Source of the DNA: JAVBMP01 sp031552195
GTDB taxonomy: Bacteria; Desulfobacterota; Desulfovibrionia; Desulfovibrionales; Desulfovibrionaceae
Reading direction: 5' to 3'
Length of the DNA stretch: 64,000 nucleotides
Assembly: GCA_031552195.1 (NCBI GenBank)
Contig: JAVBMT010000003.1
Span: 137,042-201,041 of the forward strand
The translations under genes were made by a program, and so were the position numbers. This document shows, one piece after another, positions 36,749 through 46,211 of this stretch (position 1 is the first letter of the stretch; the number at the start of each line of letters is the position of its first letter). A model generated the notes under the pieces. It searched no databases, was not told the origin of the DNA, and saw only the letters and a list, made by a program, of their open reading frames with translations.

Positions 36749-37762
36749 TCAGCCTGTTGATTGTTCCAGCGCCTTGCGGCGCAGCCTGTCGACATTCGCG
36801 GACGGAATCCTGGCCAGGGCGTGGTCGGGGAAGTTTACGGCCTCTTCCAGCGCCCATGGGCCGAGCGAAAGATTTTTCGCCGCGAAATCGAAAAACTTGC
36901 GGGCGAGTATCGCGCGCCAGGGAATATCCGCATATATCGGCTCAAGCGCGTTCATTTCGCGCAACAAGAGCAGCCATTCGCGCATTTCGGCAATATCTCG
37001 CGCGGTTTCCGGGGGCACGTTCAGGTAAAGCATGTTGTGCAGGGCTTCGCGGCGTTCCGTCATGCTTATGCCCCAGGCCTCGAAGTGCCTGCGCCGCACC
37101 CTGGCGGCCACGGCCTGCTGCGTCAGGGCTCTGCTGCTGGAAAGAGAGGCCGGGTGCACGCGGTATTGCGCCAGAACCAGCGGAAGATTGGCGCAGGGCG
37201 CGTCAAGGTCATGGGTTATGCGGAACCACAGCTCGTAGTCAGAGGCGGCTGCAAGCCCTTCGTCATAGCGCAGGTTGTGTTTCCGCACGAAATCCGCCCT
37301 CAGGAAGGACACCGTTTGCATGATGGTGCAATAAAACGGCAGGTGGCACTTGATGCGTTCCTTGTCTCCGGGCAGGGCCAGGCTGCCTTTGGCCACGCCG
37401 GCGTAACGCAAATTGCCGCCGCAAAGCGCGGTTTCCGGGTTGGCTTCCATAAAGTCCCGCTGGACCCGCAACCGTTCCGGGGCGTAAACGTCGTCGGCGT
37501 CGGCCCTGGCGATATATTTGCCTTTGGCCGCTTCCAGTCCCCGGTTGGCGGAAAAGGCCACGCCGCCGTTATGTTCATTGCGCAGCACGCGCAGCCTTTT
37601 ATCGCCGCAGCGGGCGAGGATTTTCCCCGTTCCGTCCGTTGAGGCGTCGTCAACCACTATCAGTTCGAAATCCGCGAAGGATTGATCCAGAAGAGACTTC
37701 AGGGTTTCTTCCAGATACTCTTCCGCATTGAACGCGGCCATAACCACGGAAATTGACGGCAT
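36749..37762 (-). CDS. Glycosyltransferase family 2 protein inside the leu operon
   Basis: 337 residues. The GT-A fold is clear: [20 protein letters not shown] at the N-terminus, [18 protein letters not shown] (about 31-48), [16 protein letters not shown] and the metal-binding DADD motif in [16 protein letters not shown] (about 83-98), followed by the acceptor region with [11 protein letters not shown]. The C-terminal part has a basic helical segment. It would transfer a sugar to a surface polysaccharide or lipid. Tight gaps (16 bases after leuC, 13 before leuD) put it in the leucine operon, which is unexpected. Confidence 0.88.
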   Translation of the reverse strand: MPSISVVMAAFNAEEYLEETLKSLLDQSFADFELIVVDDASTDGTGKILARCGDKRLRVLRNEHNGGVAFSANRGLEAAKGKYIARADADDVYAPERLRVQRDFMEANPETALCGGNLRYAGVAKGSLALPGDKERIKCHLPFYCTIMQTVSFLRADFVRKHNLRYDEGLAAASDYELWFRITHDLDAPCANLPLVLAQYRVHPASLSSSRALTQQAVAARVRRRHFEAWGISMTERREALHNMLYLNVPPETARDIAEMREWLLLLREMNALEPIYADIPWRAILARKFFDFAAKNLSLGPWALEEAVNFPDHALARIPSANVDRLRRKALEQSTG

Positions 37763-37778
37763 GCGCCCGCCTTTCGCC

Positions 37779-39044
37779 TTATATTTTATCGGGTTCGGCC
37801 AGTTCCCCGGCCACCGCCGTGGCCGCGGCCACCGCCGGGTTCACCAGGTAAACTTCCGATTCCAGGCTGCCCATGCGGCCCTTGAAGTTGCGGTTGGTGG
37901 TGCTGACGGCGCGTTCTCCCCCGGCCAGAATGCCAAGGTGGCCGCCCAGGCAGGGGCCGCATGAGGCCGGGCCCACTATACATCCTGACTGCATGAAGGT
38001 TTCTATCAATCCTTCCTTGAGAGCCTGCCGCCAGATATTCGGCGTGGCCGGCAAGACTATGCAACGCAGGCCCTTTTTTACCTTGCGCCCGGCCAGGACT
38101 CCGGCCGCGGCGCGCAAGTCTTCAATGCGCCCGTTGGTGCATGATCCGATAATGACCTGATGCACTGGAAGTTTCGGCGCGTCCGCCACGGGCATCACGT
38201 TTTCCGGAAGATGGGGGCAGGCCGCCAGAGGCGGAAGCGAACTGACGTCAAGGGCCAAGGTGCGGCAATATTCCGCCCCGGGGTCGGCCTGAATGGCGAC
38301 GTCGCCCTTTCTTCCGGCCTTGCGGCAATATTCCAGGGTTTTTTCATCCGCCGCGAACAGCCCGCATTTTCCTCCGGCTTCAATAGCCATATTCGCCATG
38401 GTCAGGCGGCCCTCAATGCTCAGGGCGCTTACGGCCGGGCCGGTGAATTCGATTGACCTGTAGCGCGCGCCGTCAACCCCGAGCTGCCCGATAACCCAGA
38501 GGATGAGGTCTTTTCCGCTGACGTGCGGGCGCAACGTTCCGGTAAAATCGACCAGAATGCTTTCCGGCACGCGGAACCAGTTTTCGCCCAGGGCCATGGC
38601 GGCGGCTATGTCGGTTGAGCCCATGCCTGTGGCGAAAGCCCCGAGGCCGCCGTAAGTGCAGGTGTGGCTGTCGGCCCCGACCACCAGGTCTCCCGGGCCG
38701 ACCAGGCCGAGTTCCGGCAGCAGGGCGTGTTCAACCCCGGCCTCTCCGCCTTCGTAGTAATGGGTTATGTCCTGCTCTTGCGCAAAGGCGCGCACGCCTT
38801 TCACCTGCTCGGCGGATTCAATGTCTTTCTGCGGGGTGAAGTGGTCCATAACCAGGGCCACGCGGTCTTTGTCAAAGACCTTTCCGGCGGTCATGGAGCG
38901 GAAAGACTTTATGGCCAGGGGAGCGGTGATGTCGTTTGCCAGAACCATATCCACCCTGCAGTTCACTATGGCCCCGGGCGCGATGTCGGCGTCCGGCGTG
39001 ACTGAGCGGCTTTTCAGCAATTTTTGAGCGAGAGTTAAAGGCAT
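37779..39044 (-). CDS. leuC: 3-isopropylmalate dehydratase, large subunit
   Basis: 421-residue aconitase-family enzyme holding a [4Fe-4S] cluster. Motifs: VVGADSHTCTYGGLGAFATG, HQVIIGSCTNGRIEDLRAAA with the first cluster cysteine (about 300) and SGCIVGPASCGPCLGGHLG with the other two (about 360-363). Length is that of the LeuC2 type that pairs with a short LeuD. Its start overlaps the end of leuA by 10 bases, giving coupled translation. Confidence 0.96.
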   Translation of the reverse strand: MPLTLAQKLLKSRSVTPDADIAPGAIVNCRVDMVLANDITAPLAIKSFRSMTAGKVFDKDRVALVMDHFTPQKDIESAEQVKGVRAFAQEQDITHYYEGGEAGVEHALLPELGLVGPGDLVVGADSHTCTYGGLGAFATGMGSTDIAAAMALGENWFRVPESILVDFTGTLRPHVSGKDLILWVIGQLGVDGARYRSIEFTGPAVSALSIEGRLTMANMAIEAGGKCGLFAADEKTLEYCRKAGRKGDVAIQADPGAEYCRTLALDVSSLPPLAACPHLPENVMPVADAPKLPVHQVIIGSCTNGRIEDLRAAAGVLAGRKVKKGLRCIVLPATPNIWRQALKEGLIETFMQSGCIVGPASCGPCLGGHLGILAGGERAVSTTNRNFKGRMGSLESEVYLVNPAVAAATAVAGELAEPDKI

Positions 39045-40564
39045 TTGGACTCCATTTCTTTTTTAGCCAGACGGTTCAGGGCGTTCAGATAAGCCCTGGC
39101 GCTGGCGTTTATCACATCAGGGTCTGAGCCGCGCCCGACGGCGTTTACGCCGCGGTCGGTTATGCGCACGGTCACTTCGCCCTGGGCGTCCGTTCCGCCG
39201 GTGACGGCGTTAACCTGGTAGTGTTCAAGGCTGGGTTCGCGCCCGACAAGGTGGCTTATAGCCTTGAAGACGGCGTCAACCGGCCCGGCCCCGAAAGCCG
39301 CGTGCTGGCATCTGGCGTCGTTTATTTCCATAACCACCACGGCGGTGGGCGGAACGCCGGTATCGCCTGATTGCACGGCCAGGTGCAGCAGGCGGTATTG
39401 GTCAGGCATGCGGTAGACTTCTTCCAGGACAATGGCTTCAACGTCTTCATCATAGATATCCGCCTTAAGATCCGCAAGTCTTTTTACCGAAGCGAAAATG
39501 GTGTCTATGGCGTTTTCCTCCAATTTGTAGCCGAGGCTTTCCAGCTTCATGCGCAAGGCGTTGCGCCCGGAATGCTTGCCCAGAACTATGGAATTGTTGT
39601 TTCGCCCGATTGATTCGGCGCTCATTATTTCATAAGTTTCGCGTTTTTTCATCACGCCGTCCTGGTGAATGCCGGATTCGTGCGCGAAGGCGTTGTCGCC
39701 GACGATGGGCTTGTTCAGGGGAATGGGCTGGCCGATAATGCGCGAAAGCATGCGGGAACTCGGAAAAATCTGTTCCGTTTTGGCTTTAGGCAAGATGTTG
39801 TAGTAGTCTTTGCGCACATGCAAGGCCATGATGAGTTCTTCCATTGCCGCATTTCCGGCCCTTTCCCCTATTCCGCCTATGGTGCCCTCAACCTGCCTGG
39901 CTCCGGCCCTGATGGCGGCCAGGGTGTTGGCCACGCCGACGCCAAGGTCGTTGTGGCAGTGAACGCTGAAAACGACCGGTTTGTCCTTGCGGGTATGTTC
40001 GATGACATAACGCACCAGTTCGCCGAATTCATCCGGCTGGGCGTAGCCCACGGTGTCCGGAATGTTCAGGGTGACGGCTCCGGCCTCTATGGCCGTGTCG
40101 AAGGCCCGCACCAGAAAATCGCGGTCCGAGCGGGAGGCGTCTTCAGCGGAAAATTCAACGTTGGCGGTGCAGGCGGCGGCCAGTTTCACCCCTTCCTCGA
40201 TCATGCGCAATATCTGGTCCGGATTTTTGCGCAACTTGTATTCCATGTGCAGGGGAGAGGTGGCGAGAAATGTGTGAATGCGCGGGTTTTTGGCGTCGCG
40301 CACGCCAAGCCAGGCCTTTTCTATGTCTGAGGGCACAGCCCTGGCCAGGCTGGCCACCTGCGCCTCGCCTACCTCGCGGGCTATGGCCCGGACCGATTCC
40401 AGGTCTCCCTGGCTTGAGGCCGCGAACCCGGCTTCGATAACGTCGACGCCGAGTGCTTCAAGCTGGTGGGCCAAACGGATTTTTTCCTGGATATTCATCG
40501 TTGCGCCGGGCGACTGTTCTCCGTCACGCAGGGTGGTGTCAAAAAGAATGAGCTGTTCGGGCAT
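39035..40564 (-). CDS. leuA: 2-isopropylmalate synthase
   Basis: 509-residue first enzyme of the leucine branch, condensing acetyl-CoA and 2-ketoisovalerate. HMGL-like TIM barrel: LFDTTLRDGEQSPGATM (metal/base residues), HCHNDLGVGVANTLAAIRAG (metal histidines, about 202-221), HESGIHQDGVMKKRETYEIM. C-terminal LeuA allosteric domain (about 385-505) is present, so leucine feedback inhibition is likely. Upstream there is a Leu-rich leader and terminator. First structural gene of the operon leuA-leuC-GT-leuD. Confidence 0.96.
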   Translation of the reverse strand: MPEQLILFDTTLRDGEQSPGATMNIQEKIRLAHQLEALGVDVIEAGFAASSQGDLESVRAIAREVGEAQVASLARAVPSDIEKAWLGVRDAKNPRIHTFLATSPLHMEYKLRKNPDQILRMIEEGVKLAAACTANVEFSAEDASRSDRDFLVRAFDTAIEAGAVTLNIPDTVGYAQPDEFGELVRYVIEHTRKDKPVVFSVHCHNDLGVGVANTLAAIRAGARQVEGTIGGIGERAGNAAMEELIMALHVRKDYYNILPKAKTEQIFPSSRMLSRIIGQPIPLNKPIVGDNAFAHESGIHQDGVMKKRETYEIMSAESIGRNNNSIVLGKHSGRNALRMKLESLGYKLEENAIDTIFASVKRLADLKADIYDEDVEAIVLEEVYRMPDQYRLLHLAVQSGDTGVPPTAVVVMEINDARCQHAAFGAGPVDAVFKAISHLVGREPSLEHYQVNAVTGGTDAQGEVTVRITDRGVNAVGRGSDPDVINASARAYLNALNRLAKKEMESKCL

Positions 40565-40644
40565 GGTTTTCTCCTGTCTGGTTTGCCGTTTGATTTCCGC
40601 AGCCGTTAACGCGGCCAGTCGGATAATCAGGGGGGTGGATTAAA

Positions 40645-40669
40645 ATAAAAAAAGCTGCCTGACGGCAGC
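40645..40669 (-). terminator. Attenuator terminator of the leu operon
   Basis: On the minus strand GCTGCC-GTCA-GGCAGC (40654-40669) followed by TTTTTTTATTTT: a compact stem with a long U-run, 80 bases before leuA and 36 bases behind the leader-peptide stop. The stretch between holds GCGCGC words that can pair with each other as an alternative structure. Confidence 0.85.
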
Positions 40670-40704
40670 GCGCTGAATAGAAATATATTGGTTAGGGCGC
40701 GCGT

Positions 40705-40794
40705 TTATAGCAGGGCGCTTAGTAGGGCGAGAGAAAAGAAACCGCTGGCGCGGCGCTGGGAAGAGAAGAGAGATGAAGTGCGTTGTTCAGGCAT
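40705..40794 (-). CDS. leu operon leader peptide
   Basis: 29-codon frame on the minus strand, ATG at 40794, stop TAA at 40705. The end reads SLALLSALL, so six of 29 codons are Leu and five of them fall in the last eight positions; the Leu codons are CTC, CTA, CTA, CTG, CTA, mostly uncommon ones. A terminator hairpin follows 36 bases later and leuA comes next. This is the layout of ribosome-mediated leucine attenuation: low charged tRNA-Leu stalls the ribosome and lets transcription continue. A TTGACT hexamer at 40837-40842 (minus) may be the -35 of the promoter. The rest of the gap up to 40910 shows nothing else. Confidence 0.8.
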   Translation of the reverse strand: MPEQRTSSLFSSQRRASGFFSLALLSALL

Positions 40795-40910
40795 ATTTGG
40801 TTTCCGTAGAGAATAACTAAGAGATATCCGGCAGGAAGTCAATAGCCCGGCAGTGAGGTATTTTGCCTGAAGAGTAAGGCTGGCTTCCAGGTTTCTGAAC
40901 TTTCCGGTCT

Positions 40911-43517
40911 TTATTTCCTGTTTTGGTTTTCCAACTGGGCTTGCCGGTTTTTGGTGTGACGGGTAGGGACGGAGTTAAGTGGGTTCTCCGGCCAGGGGTG
41001 TTTGGGGTAGCGTCCGCGCAGCTCCGCCCGCACCGCCGGGTAGGCGTTTTGCCAGAACCCGGCCAGGTCGCGCGTCACCTGCACCGGGCGTCCGGCCGGC
41101 GAGAGCAGGTGAAGCAATACGGGAAAGCGGCCTTCAAGCAGGGCCGGGGTGGCGGAAAGTCCGAACATTTCCTGCAATTTGACGGCCAGAACCGGTCCGT
41201 TGTTTTCGTCGCTGTAATCAAGGGCCACGCTCGAGCCTGAAGGAACCGTGAGGCGCTCCGGGGCCAGGGTTTCAAGGCGGCGCGCCAGAGGCCGGGGCAG
41301 GAGGGCGCGCAAGGCCTGGTCCAGCAGGTCTTGCGTGATGGCGCTCAGGCGGGAGAGTCCGCCAAGGTATGGGCCGAGCCAATGCTCCAAGCCGCGCTCA
41401 AGCGCTTCGTCGGAAAGATCCGGCCATTCGGCCGCTTCCGCCGCGTTGCCGTATTCGCCCTCCGCAACGGCCCGGCGCACAAACATCACCCGGCCGCGCC
41501 ACGCCAGAAGTTCGTTTGTCCAAGGCAGGGCGGAAAGGGGCGTTTCGGCGAGGCCTTGTAAAAACGCGGCCTTGACCTGTTCAGGATCCGGGTCGGGCAG
41601 GGGCGTTTCAGAGAGGGTAAGCGCGTCAAGGCGGCGCAGGGCGCGGGCGCTTACGGCCTGGCGTTCCCGGTCCCAGGTTATGCGATTTTCCTCGCGGATG
41701 CGTCTGCCGAAGGCGTTTTCCAAAAGCTCGCGCGGCAGAGGGGCGGCAAGGTGGATGCGCGCGTCTCCGCTGCCGGCGTCAAGCGCCGCGACGGCGAGGA
41801 ACTCATGGGCGCGCAGGGGGTCTCCCTCCGGCAGGGCCGCTCCGCGCCCGTTGGCCATAAGGTAACTTCCGGGGGCGCGGCGCATGGCTATGCGGTCGGG
41901 CCAGGCCAGGGCGGCAAGAAATCCGGGCTGGGCGTCGAGGTCATGGCTTCGCCCGGCCCGTTCTTTAAGGTCAATCCCCGACCGGGCCGCGATAAGGCGC
42001 ATTTGTTCACGGATGCGGCGTAGCGCCTGGCCGTCTTTTTTGTCCGCGATAAGGCCGAGCCGGTGGCGGATGTCCGTTCCGACTGAAGGCGCGGGATCGC
42101 GCTCGCTGACCAGCGCGGCCAAGACGCAAGCCATCGGGCCGAAACCGTGTTCTTTGCCTTCCAGCACCATATGGGCCAGACGCGGGTGCAGAGGCAGGGA
42201 CGACATGGCAAGCCCGCGCCGGGTGGCCTTGCCGTTCGCGTCAATGGCCTCAAGACCCATAAGCAGGGATCGGGCTTGCCGCCAGGCTTCGGGCGGAGGC
42301 GGATCAAGCCATTGCAGGCTTCTGGTAGGGGTTTCGCCCACAGGCAGGCCCCAGACCGCCACTTCCAGGCAAAGTGAAGCAAGGTCGGCCGTAAGTATTT
42401 CAGGCTTGCCCTGCGGGCGCAGCGCGGCTTGCTCCTGTTCCGCCCAGAGGCGCAGGCAAAGGCCCGGCCCGGTTCGCCCGGCCCGGCCGCAGCGCTGGTT
42501 GGAGGAGGCGCGGGAAATGGGCCCGGTCACCAAGCGGTTCAGGCCGAAGTTCGGCTCAACCTCCATTCTTCGCTCCAGGCCGGAATCTATGACAATGCTC
42601 ACCCCCTCAATGGTAAGGCTTGATTCGGCTATATTGGTGCTGAGAACGACCTTGCGCTGGCCGGGGGGCGGCGGCGAAACCGCCGCATCCTGCTCTTCGC
42701 CTGAAAGGTCGCCGTAAAGAGGATAAACGCGCGCTCCGGCGGCAAAATCCCGCGCGGCCGGGGAAGACAGGGCGGCTTCAAGCCTTTCCCGCGCGCGCCT
42801 TATTTCCGCTGTGCCGGGCAAAAACGCGAGTATGCTTCCGCTTTCGTCACGCAGGGCCTGAAAGGCGGCTGAGGCCACCCGCTCTTCACAGCTCAGGCCG
42901 GGCCGGGCCGGAGGAAGGTAGCGCACCCGCACCGGAAATTCACGGCCTTCAACCTCAAGGCGGGGGCAGTTTTGCAGAAGGGCGGACAGGGCTTCGGAGT
43001 CAAGCGTGGCGGACATTATAATCAGGCGCAGATCAGGCCGGAGTGAATTCTGGCAGTCAAGGCAGAGGGCCAGGCCCAGGTCGGCGTTAAGCGAACGCTC
43101 ATGGAATTCGTCAAAAATTACGCAATCGGCTCCATTCAGTTCAGGGTCGTCCTGGATCATGCGGGCGAGTATGCCTTCAGTCACCACAAACACGCGGGTT
43201 TTTCCGGAAATCTTACGGTCATGCGCGGTTATATAGCCGATAGTTCCGCCGGGGTTTTCCCCTAGCAGCCGGGACATGTGGCGGGCCGCCGCGCGCGCCG
43301 CCAGGCGGCGCGGTTCAAGCATTATTATGCGCTTCCCTCCGAATTGGGGCGAGCCGAGCAAGGCCAGCGGAACGCGCGTGGTTTTTCCAGCCCCGGGCGC
43401 TGCCTCTATGATCAGGCGATTATGCCGCTCAAGCAGCGAGAGGGCCCGCGGCAGAATGGAATCCACAGGCAAGGGCGGAAGGCTGGAAAAGAAGGCTGGC
43501 AACTCTGGCTGCGGCAT
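40911..43517 (-). CDS. hrpB: ATP-dependent RNA helicase HrpB-type
   Basis: 868-residue DEAH-type SF2 helicase. Walker A is EAAPGAGKTTRVPLAL (about 38-53), Walker B the variant DEFHERS (about 136), motif III MSATLD, motif V STNIAESSLTIEGV and motif VI QRCGRAGRTGPGLC. Winged-helix, HA2-like and the long HrpB C-terminal domain follow. The cellular role of HrpB is poorly defined. GC content and codon use look like the neighbours. 6 bases separate it from cbiB upstream, so both may be co-transcribed. Confidence 0.93.
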   Translation of the reverse strand: MPQPELPAFFSSLPPLPVDSILPRALSLLERHNRLIIEAAPGAGKTTRVPLALLGSPQFGGKRIIMLEPRRLAARAAARHMSRLLGENPGGTIGYITAHDRKISGKTRVFVVTEGILARMIQDDPELNGADCVIFDEFHERSLNADLGLALCLDCQNSLRPDLRLIIMSATLDSEALSALLQNCPRLEVEGREFPVRVRYLPPARPGLSCEERVASAAFQALRDESGSILAFLPGTAEIRRARERLEAALSSPAARDFAAGARVYPLYGDLSGEEQDAAVSPPPPGQRKVVLSTNIAESSLTIEGVSIVIDSGLERRMEVEPNFGLNRLVTGPISRASSNQRCGRAGRTGPGLCLRLWAEQEQAALRPQGKPEILTADLASLCLEVAVWGLPVGETPTRSLQWLDPPPPEAWRQARSLLMGLEAIDANGKATRRGLAMSSLPLHPRLAHMVLEGKEHGFGPMACVLAALVSERDPAPSVGTDIRHRLGLIADKKDGQALRRIREQMRLIAARSGIDLKERAGRSHDLDAQPGFLAALAWPDRIAMRRAPGSYLMANGRGAALPEGDPLRAHEFLAVAALDAGSGDARIHLAAPLPRELLENAFGRRIREENRITWDRERQAVSARALRRLDALTLSETPLPDPDPEQVKAAFLQGLAETPLSALPWTNELLAWRGRVMFVRRAVAEGEYGNAAEAAEWPDLSDEALERGLEHWLGPYLGGLSRLSAITQDLLDQALRALLPRPLARRLETLAPERLTVPSGSSVALDYSDENNGPVLAVKLQEMFGLSATPALLEGRFPVLLHLLSPAGRPVQVTRDLAGFWQNAYPAVRAELRGRYPKHPWPENPLNSVPTRHTKNRQAQLENQNRK

Positions 43518-43523
43518 GGTGGT

Positions 43524-44552
43524 TTACAACGCGCTTCCCTGGTGTATCCAACGCAGCAGCAAGCCTATGGCCACGCCAAAGCCCCAGAGTGATAACCCGG
43601 CGAGCGCGCCGGAAATTTTGATGTGCCGGAGCAGGGCGCCAGTGCTTGCCGCGTTCCAGGCGGGGGCGTTTTCCGGACCGAGGCGGGGTTTGTCCACCAT
43701 TTTCTCGCCATATTGCGTCGGGCCGCCCATGGCGGACCGGTGAGCCCAGGCGGCCGCGGCCATGGAATATCCGGCGTTGGGGCTGTCCATGGTCTTGGCC
43801 TGCGCCAGGGCCTCTTTAAATTCACGTCCGCTGAAACCGAGGCGCATAGCCTTGGCGCTCAGGAAAAGGAAAAGGGCGGAAAGGCGCGCCGGAATGAAGG
43901 AAACGAAGTCGTCCATTCTGGCCCCGGCCTTGCCGAGGTATGTCCATGGGGCATGCCGGTAGCCCCACATCGAATCTATGGTGCTTATGGTCTTATAGGC
44001 CCAGAGTCCAGGCGGGCCGGTAAGCACCAGCCACAGGAAGGGGCTGACGAACGCGTCGCAAAAATTCTCGCTCAGGCTTTCCGCCAAGGGACGGTATAGT
44101 TCGCCGCGCTCCAGTTGCGAGACGTTACGGCTTACCAGTGAGCCGACGGCTTGGCGCGCGTCTTCCAGTTCGCCGTGTTCAATGAGCCTGAGGGCTTTTT
44201 TACCTTCGTGCAGCAAATTCCCCAAGGCAAGCCCGGCGTAAGAAAAATAAACGGCGAAGAAGATGCCGATAATGCCGGGGCGCGACCTTAAAAGCGCGTA
44301 TATGGCTACAATGAACATGGGCAGGAGCATGGCCACCTGCATGCCCCAGAAAAGCTGCGCTTTGGAGCTTTTGATCCGGAGAAGCGGCTTTTCGATAAAT
44401 TTAAGGATCGCCCCTATGCCTCGCACCGGGTGGGGTGGGAAGCGCGGGTCGCCCAGCAGGATGTCCAGCAGCAGGGCCAGAGCCGGCAACCACCAGGAGT
44501 GGAGCAAATGCCAGTGCAGAGGGTTCAGCACGAGAAGCATGGCGACCATCAT
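43524..44552 (-). CDS. cbiB: Adenosylcobinamide-phosphate synthase
   Basis: 342-residue inner-membrane enzyme (also named cobD) that attaches aminopropanol phosphate to adenosylcobyric acid in B12 synthesis. Family marks: ALALLLDILLGDPRFPPHPVRGIG with the periplasm-facing acid residues, SLVSRNVSQLERGELYRPL, ENFCDAFVSPFLWLVL, and YKTISTIDSMWGYR. About five helices. Other cobalamin genes are not in this window. It overlaps no neighbour but starts 1 base before trmL's end on the same strand. Confidence 0.92.
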   Translation of the reverse strand: MMVAMLLVLNPLHWHLLHSWWLPALALLLDILLGDPRFPPHPVRGIGAILKFIEKPLLRIKSSKAQLFWGMQVAMLLPMFIVAIYALLRSRPGIIGIFFAVYFSYAGLALGNLLHEGKKALRLIEHGELEDARQAVGSLVSRNVSQLERGELYRPLAESLSENFCDAFVSPFLWLVLTGPPGLWAYKTISTIDSMWGYRHAPWTYLGKAGARMDDFVSFIPARLSALFLFLSAKAMRLGFSGREFKEALAQAKTMDSPNAGYSMAAAAWAHRSAMGGPTQYGEKMVDKPRLGPENAPAWNAASTGALLRHIKISGALAGLSLWGFGVAIGLLLRWIHQGSAL

Positions 44553-44553
44553 T

Positions 44554-45009
44554 TCAGATATCCTCCAGAAGCCCGCATGCGGCCATGGCCTGATGCAGAA
44601 TGATGCCGGCCGCGGTGGAAAGGTTCAGGCTGCGCACCGCGCCCCGTATGGGAATGCGCACGCGCAGGGCGGAGTATTCCAGAACTTCCGGCGGCAGGCC
44701 GCGCGTTTCCGGGCCGAACAGCAGGGCGTCTTCAGGCTCGAAGTTGAACCGGTGCGCCGCCAGACCGCTTCGGCTGCTGGTCATAATATGGCGCAAGTGG
44801 CCGTTTTGCCGCCAATAGGCGTCAAACGAGGGCCAGACCTTAAGGCGCACATGGGGCCAATAGTCCAGCCCGGCCCTTTTAAGATAACGGTCTTCAAGGC
44901 TGAAGCCTAAAGGCCCTATGAGGTTCAGCGGCACGTCAAGAGCGGCGCAGAGCCTGGCGATATTGCCGGTGTTCTGGGGAATTTCCGGTTCGAACAGGGT
45001 TATTTGCAT
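44554..45009 (-). CDS. trmL: tRNA (cytidine/uridine-2'-O-)-methyltransferase TrmL
   Basis: 151-residue SPOUT methyltransferase for the wobble position of tRNA-Leu. The fold markers are FEPEIPQNTGNIARLCAALD at the N-terminus, LLFGPETRGLPPEVLEYS and the knot IRGAVRSLNLSTAAGIILHQ at the C-terminus. A GTG-started frame goes 10 codons further; the ATG at 45009 gives the normal TrmL start MQITLFEPEIP. The stop is 1 base before cbiB's start. Confidence 0.92.
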   Translation of the reverse strand: MQITLFEPEIPQNTGNIARLCAALDVPLNLIGPLGFSLEDRYLKRAGLDYWPHVRLKVWPSFDAYWRQNGHLRHIMTSSRSGLAAHRFNFEPEDALLFGPETRGLPPEVLEYSALRVRIPIRGAVRSLNLSTAAGIILHQAMAACGLLEDI

Positions 45010-45182
45010 CAGGTATGTTGTTTTTATTAGTAGTTGCACCGGCTTGCCAGCGCGGAGAATTCATAACAGCGCCTGAACCGTAAGCTTAATATATTAAAAA
45101 AGACCGAATTGAAAGACTGTATGGAAAGGTTTCGAGTTTGGGCGAGGCGGGGGCCTGACGGCAGGAGGCGCGCTTGCCGCGA

Positions 45183-45221
45183 AAAACGGCGGGGCGGGCT
45201 TCAAGCCCACCCCGCCGTTTT
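45183..45221. terminator. Terminator after dapA
   Basis: 19-bp stem with one mismatch (45183-45201 with 45203-45221; core ACGGCGGGG/CCCCGCCGT), flanked by A4 and T4, 14 bases behind the dapA stop on the minus strand. Confidence 0.8.
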
Positions 45222-45235
45222 GTATGTACGGCAGG

Positions 45236-46117
45236 CTATTTTATAAGGCCGGCTTCTTTCAGCGTGCTTGCAAGCGTGTCCGCATTTTCCTGTTTGAGGT
45301 TGACCATGGGCAGGCGCAGTTCCGGCTGACATTTGCCCATGAGCGAAAGGGCGGTTTTTACCGGTATGGGGTTTGTTTCAAGGAAACAGGCCCTGCACAG
45401 CGTGTTCATTTCATAATGCAGCTTTTTGGCCTGCGCCATGTCGCCCTTGGCGAAGGCCGCGCACATGGCGGACATTTTTGAAGGCGTTATGTTTGAAACG
45501 ACAGAAATAACGCCGCTGGCGCCCACCGCCAGGCTGGGAAGCACGGTAAAGTCATCTCCTGAAAGCAGAACGAATTCCGGGCCGCAGGCTTCTATCATCG
45601 CGGAAATCTGGGCGAGGTCGGCCGTGGCTTCCTTCACGCCGACCACTTCCGGAATTTCCTTGTAAAGGCGGGCCATGGTGGACGGGCTGACATTAAGCCC
45701 GGTGCGCCCGGGAACGTTGTATACGACCATGGGCACCGAAACTTCGGCGGCAATGGATTTGTAATGCTGGAAAAGGCCTTCCGGCGTGGGTTTGTTATAG
45801 TAGGGGGTGATGAGGAGAACGGCATCAGCCCCGGCTTCTTTGGCGTAGCGCACCAGACGCACGGCTTCTTTGGTGTTGTTCGACCCGGCTCCGGCAATGA
45901 CGGGCACCCGTTTTTTTACCTGATCTATGCAAATGCTTATGACTTTTTCATGTTCTTCATGGCTGAGCGTGGCGGATTCTCCGGTGGTGCCGCAGGGCAC
46001 CAGGCCGTTTATGCCTTGTTCTATCTGCCATTCAATGAGCGCCCTGTAAGCCTCTTCGTCAACCGTGCCGTTGCGGAAAGGGGTTACCAGGGCTGTAAAA
46101 GCGCCTGTGAATTGCAT
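45236..46117 (-). CDS. dapA: 4-hydroxy-tetrahydrodipicolinate synthase
   Basis: 293-residue TIM-barrel aldolase, first enzyme of the lysine/diaminopimelate branch. Hallmarks: GTTGESATLSHEEHEKVI (about 43-60), the VYNVPGRTGLNVSPSTMARL stretch with the catalytic tyrosine, and the Schiff-base lysine in VVGVKEATADLAQI (about 161). Full length. Faces away from the following plus-strand genes across a 290-base gap that carries a repeat copy. Confidence 0.97.
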   Translation of the reverse strand: MQFTGAFTALVTPFRNGTVDEEAYRALIEWQIEQGINGLVPCGTTGESATLSHEEHEKVISICIDQVKKRVPVIAGAGSNNTKEAVRLVRYAKEAGADAVLLITPYYNKPTPEGLFQHYKSIAAEVSVPMVVYNVPGRTGLNVSPSTMARLYKEIPEVVGVKEATADLAQISAMIEACGPEFVLLSGDDFTVLPSLAVGASGVISVVSNITPSKMSAMCAAFAKGDMAQAKKLHYEMNTLCRACFLETNPIPVKTALSLMGKCQPELRLPMVNLKQENADTLASTLKEAGLIK

Positions 46118-46211
46118 AGGTCTCTCCTCGAAAATAGTATTTTTTCAGGTCTGTCTCGGCTTAGAATGTTTACACCATACGGGCATGACGTCAACAGCGT
46201 TTTTTTTCTCA

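Noticed and set aside
36184..37323. 379-codon plus-strand frame over leuD and the glycosyltransferase
   Set aside because: Composition is arginine/proline-rich as in antisense frames; the minus strand carries recognised enzymes.
40923..43743. Long plus-strand open frames over hrpB and cbiB
   Set aside because: They are antisense shadows: high GC leaves several frames open and only the minus-strand frames have helicase or CbiB motifs.
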